DNA from: Emmonsiellopsis sp. PD_33
Lineage: Eukaryota; Ascomycota; Eurotiomycetes; Onygenales; Ajellomycetaceae
Direction: 5' to 3'
DNA length: 64,000 nt
Assembly (NCBI GenBank): GCA_032988165.1
Contig: JANTQF010000007.1
Location: 124,001 to 188,000 of the forward strand
Both the position numbers and the translations under genes were made by a program. Numbering within the stretch: the stretch's first letter is position 1; each line of letters starts with the position of its first letter. This document shows, in pieces, positions 60,394-64,000 of the stretch. Below the pieces are notes generated by a model. It made no database searches, was not told where the DNA came from, and saw only the letters and a program-made list of their open reading frames with translations.

Positions 60394-61268
60394 TCATGGG
60401 ACCGTCGCATAGTTCGGATGGTAAGATTGAAGAGTGTAATCCCCTCCGAAACAATATTCCTTCTGGACCAGTGCTTCAATACCAATTAGCCGGTCGCGTA
60501 GGATCGTCTGTACATCCACAGCACATCTATTACGTGCCCATAGGATCAAAATTCTTTTGCCCTTCGTCTCAACTTGCTTTTCCATTTGCACAGTTACCAC
60601 CCGATATTTGACTTCTGACGTAAAGCGGTAGTGCTCACCAAACATCCCCAGGTTACGGTACGCTGTCTGTTCTTGGGATTCGGTAAGGTCGTTGCGGCAT
60701 CTGAATATATGAAAGCCCAAGGGCCAGAACCCCCGATCCACCATGAAGTTATCCAAAACAAAACGGGAATCAATTTTGATTGAGAAGTAATCGACCAGTG
60801 CAACCCCGAACCCGCATTGTGATGGATCGTCCTTGGTCCTCAAATACTCGTACATTTCTTTCATCTTGTGCTCGAATCGCGAGACTATGAACGGTTACCA
60901 AGCTTTTCTTAAAGAGCACAAGGAATCTCCTTACCTATCATACAGTAGCCATTTTTCCCTCTCTGTTTCATTTCGAAGAGCAGGCAATCTCCGTAGTTTC
61001 CCGATAAGCGCGATATAAAACCCCTTTCTTTTGTGCCAAGGGTTTCGGTAAACATCTCGCGCTCCTCCGTGCACGCGGCTCCAAACTCTAAAAAGGTCAC
61101 GAATACCTCCTTGTCCTGGGCGTAGATGCTTTCAAAAACCGTGACAGTCCAGGGAACTTCTCTAGAGGACATGCGTGCATCTTTCATATTGGGAATCGGT
61201 TCTGAAGTGTTTCGAATGCCCTCGCTATTTCCGCCCGAACCATCCGAAGGACCCTGGGGGGTATTCAT
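60394..61268 (-). CDS. Local paralogue family member 3, unknown function
   Basis: Two exons, 60935-61268 and 60394-60884, 50-bp intron with GTAAGG donor and phase 1, as in paralogues 1 and 2; 274 residues. It has an N-terminal extension of about 55 Ser/Gly/Asn/Pro-rich residues (MNTPQGPSDGSGGNSEG) absent from the other two. Then comes VTFLEFGAACTEEREMF, the family opening, and exon 2 begins VSRFEHKMKEMYEYLR. The C-terminal half includes YRVVTVQMEKQVETKGKRI and ILWARNRCAVDVQ. No signal peptide or named domain. A TATAAATA box (61420-61427) lies 152 bp upstream. Confidence 0.72.
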
Positions 61269-61419
61269 TGAGAGAGTGGGATGATGGTTTCGAGGAATGT
61301 GCGCACTGCGACAACAAAGAATGAATGTTGGGATAGGGGGACGAATATCCGGAAGTAGGGGGAGAGGTATACGGAGGGAAGAGAAAATGGGTTTGGTATT
61401 TGGGCAGCAAAGCCAGGGA

Positions 61420-61427
61420 TATTTATA
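61420..61427 (-). promoter_or_regulatory. TATA box of paralogue 3
   Basis: TATAAATA on the minus strand, 152 bp upstream of the start at 61268, matching the spacing in paralogue 1. Confidence 0.55.
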
Positions 61428-62843
61428 CTGCTGAAAACCCTCAAGAGTATGTAGCGGGGATCTCCTTTACCTCTGCAGTGTAGTCGGCACGAATCCCAAA
61501 ATGAAAATTATTTCATGGGCGTTTCCTTGTCCCATGTCGAAGATTCGTGAGTAAATACCTAATCTTCCGCTAGTTGCCATGTACGTGTAATAACTCCCAC
61601 GCCGAAAGGGGAGGCAACTTCCGCATAATCAGGAGATTTCAAGATAGAAATAGAAACGAGCCAAACTCGTTTCGGATGAATCCGAATTGCACGTTGTTTC
61701 CCGAGAACCATTTCTGCGGACAACGGCTAGTTTCGCCATATGCAGGTAATCACTCCCAACATTCACCCGCGCGGGTACAAAAGGGAAAACACCGAAACTG
61801 GAATCATCCAAAACATATTGGGTGGGATCCATGGCAAGTATCGTACGCATTGGGTTTCCCCATACTTGCCATGTGTTCTGCTGACTCCTTGGGCGGCATA
61901 GAGAACGGTCTGTCGGGCTAAGAGCGGACGCTCTCTTGACGAAGCAGGTATATTAACTGATACTCCTCCACTCAACAATAAAAAAGAAAATTCAATTTGC
62001 ACGTGGACACAGGCAACGAATACGGCTTTCAGACTTTCCAGTGTACGTAGAATGGGTCGAAGAGTCAAACGAAGAACGTCCAATGGACTCTCCAACAGAA
62101 CAGATCAGGCACCATGAAGAGCAATTCAACGGGCAAACTAGATGGAAGATGATAGGAAAAGCAAAATTGGTAAAGTCGAGAAACAAACATGTAGTGCTGT
62201 CTTTAACTTCAAGTTCTAGTTATCAAGGAGAATCAGGAGAAGAAAAATGAAATGGATAAGGGTTACAATGATCACGTGACTTAATGTATTTGCTTATCTA
62301 ATCGATTTCCTCCGATCACGCCATCGCCGGCCAATTTCAAGAGAAAGAAGTTGATGCTGAAGATGATTCATTATTCAAAATATTTTATTTATTTGAGAAA
62401 CCCCCCTTCATTACTCCCAAAAAATCAGACGTTCACATTTTCCTTGACGGTTTATAGATTTCCTTGATTAATGCGATTTGGCAATCCGCCGAAAAAGCAA
62501 AATCCCTTATCTCTGCCAAAACCTTAAGAGGCGGATTCTCTTATCGGACTGCTTCTCCGAAATACCCCTGCCGCCTTCCGCGGAATTGCCCATTAGGAGT
62601 CATTACATCTGATATCTATACACCGAGGAGCCAACAGAGCGGATTCATCTTCATATATGTGTATCATATTCCCCCGTTGATTTCTTGGTTTTGGTTTCTA
62701 CTTCGTGTTTAAACTTGTTTTACTACTATCTTCCCCTTTTCCTTTACGCGCGCATTTGGAAAGATCTATACGATATACCCTAGATCTTGTCCTTTTGCAC
62801 CCACCAACATTCGAAGCGCACCAAACATCCCATCTCATAAAAA
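61428..62843. other. Divergent intergenic gap, no supported gene
   Basis: Short frames on both strands (115 codons or fewer) show no domain. The right half is the promoter of the siroheme synthase gene. CACGTG-like or TGAGTCA sites were not seen close to that start; TCACGTGAC lies near 62272-62280. Confidence 0.5.
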
Positions 62844-64000
62844 ATGAGAGACCTATCATGCGAAGTCTCGGGCCCAGCACCGCTGCTTGCTGCCCTAGAC
62901 ACAAAAGCGCAAGTTCATCTGATCATCGGCGCGAACCCCCTAGCAGCTGCGCGCTGCACCAAATGTCTGGATGTGGGCGCAATCCCGATTATAATTGCAC
63001 CTACGGGTGTAGATATGCATCCTACGCTTTCGCAGAAGATCGAAGATGGCCGGGTCCGCTGGATTGCGCGGGAGTTTCAAGATGAGGACTTGAAGACGTT
63101 GGGGAGGGAGGAGGTGGAGAATGTTGTTGATGCGGTGTTTGTTACCGTTGGCGCGAATAACCCATTGAGTAAGCTTTTATTATATTCCAATACTAATTGA
63201 TATCTGAGAAATTATGTTAACATTCATTTGCCCAGGCGCGCATATATCAAGTCTCTGCCGCAGGCTGCGGATTCCCGTAAATGTATCAGATGCTCCAGAT
63301 CTCTGTACATTTACTCTTCTGTCCACTTACTCTGATGGCCCTCTACACATTGGAATTACGACCTCTGGGCGGGGCTGCAAACTCGCCGCTCGACTGCGGC
63401 GTGAAATTTCCGCCTACCTCCCTTCCGGACTTGGGGCCGCCATCGAGACGCTAGGGACTATACGAAGGCGTATCTGGGAAGAAGACCAGAGCACTAACCA
63501 GTCGCCTGAAAATCTACATTTTGAAGTTGACGACGATGACTCGACTGCTCAGAAACACACGTTCAACTCCCTCATCACATCTGAGGATAGCGAGGCGGCA
63601 AAAACACGCAGGATGCGCTGGTTGTCGCAGATCTGCGAATATTGGCCATTACGTCGGCTGGCGACTATCACCGGTGCGGATATGGAGGCTATACTTGCAG
63701 CATATCGATCCGCGAGCGCAAAGGTTTCCATCACTCCTGAGAACGGGCTAGGATTACCACCAAAGAAGGGAAAGATCATTCTCGCTGGCTCAGGACCGGG
63801 CCATCCGGATCTCCTCACCCTAGCGACCCACCTCGCCATCAAAAACGCAGATCTCATCTTAGCCGACAAACTTGTCCCAGCCGCCGTTCTGGATCTGATA
63901 CCCCGACGAACAGAAGTGCACATCGCTAGAAAATTCCCCGGAAACGCAGATCGGGCGCAGGAGGAGTTACTCGAAATGGGCATTGCGGGTCTACGGGCTG
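62844..64000 (+). CDS. Siroheme synthase / uroporphyrinogen-III C-methyltransferase, 5' part
   Basis: Makes siroheme, the cofactor of sulfite and nitrite reductases. Exons 62844-63168 and 63236 to beyond the window edge; the intron joins TTG A with GC GCG. 363 residues are visible. The N-terminal part reads LIIGANPLAAARCTKCLDVG, an NAD-binding fold like precorrin-2 dehydrogenase (Met8/CysG N-terminus), followed by VDAVFVTVGANNPL and VNVSDAPDLCTFTLLSTYSD. From about residue 285 the methyltransferase domain begins: KIILAGSGPGHPDLLTLATH with ADLILADKLV, matching the SAM-binding start of SUMT. The rest of this domain lies outside the window. The two-domain order is the usual fungal arrangement. 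Confidence 0.93.

Overview
The window is a piece of a filamentous ascomycete nuclear genome. Short GT-AG introns (about 50-190 bp), one-gene spacing with many divergent promoters, Aspergillaceae-like proteins and a cytosine-depleted transposon block (RIP-like) suggest a Eurotiales fungus, probably Aspergillus or a close relative. The genus is an inference from memory of protein families, not from a search.

Layout. (1) Positions 1-1436 hold no supported gene. (2) Positions 1437-23217 are one nested transposon block. A Mutator-like DNA transposon (93-bp terminal inverted repeats, 8-bp target duplication, decayed transposase on the minus strand) was entered by a Ty3/gypsy LTR element (about 7.4 kb of its own sequence, plus strand). 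That element was entered in turn by a second gypsy element of 11.0 kb (minus strand, 161-bp LTRs, 5-bp target duplication CTATC). Both retroelements are chromodomain-type gypsy relics. The younger one carries an extra frame of about 980 codons between pol and its 3' LTR that I do not recognise. I found no CpG in this block when reading it, apart from the outermost TIR bases, and all coding frames are broken mainly by TAG, TAA and TGA in place of Gln or Arg codons. (3) Positions 23226-26800 are unique sequence without a supported gene. (4) Positions 26827-64000 are ordinary gene-rich euchromatin.

Genes in the euchromatic part, in order: otubain-like deubiquitinase (+), coiled-coil protein of unknown function (-), ZZ zinc finger-serpin fusion (+), PNPOx-like flavoprotein (-), mitochondrial NIPSNAP protein (+), initiator tRNA-Met (-), choline/ethanolamine phosphotransferase (+), three short low-complexity proteins (-), 40S ribosomal protein S27 (+), a small TA-flanked MITE, an ER-lumenal protein ending in HDEL (-), an FSH-type serine hydrolase (+), proteasome lid subunit Rpn5 (-), three tandem paralogues of an unknown family (-), and the 5' part of a siroheme synthase/uroporphyrinogen methyltransferase gene (+), cut by the window edge.

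Most genes are housekeeping and unrelated in function; there is no metabolic cluster. Points of biological interest are the three-level nested insertion with its unexplained extra frame, the ZZ-serpin fusion, the signal peptide plus HDEL protein of unknown function, the local paralogue family with a conserved intron position, and a trio of Pro/Gly/Ala-rich genes with matching TATA boxes. Exon borders were placed by reading splice sites and checking that phases join; no transcript data were available.
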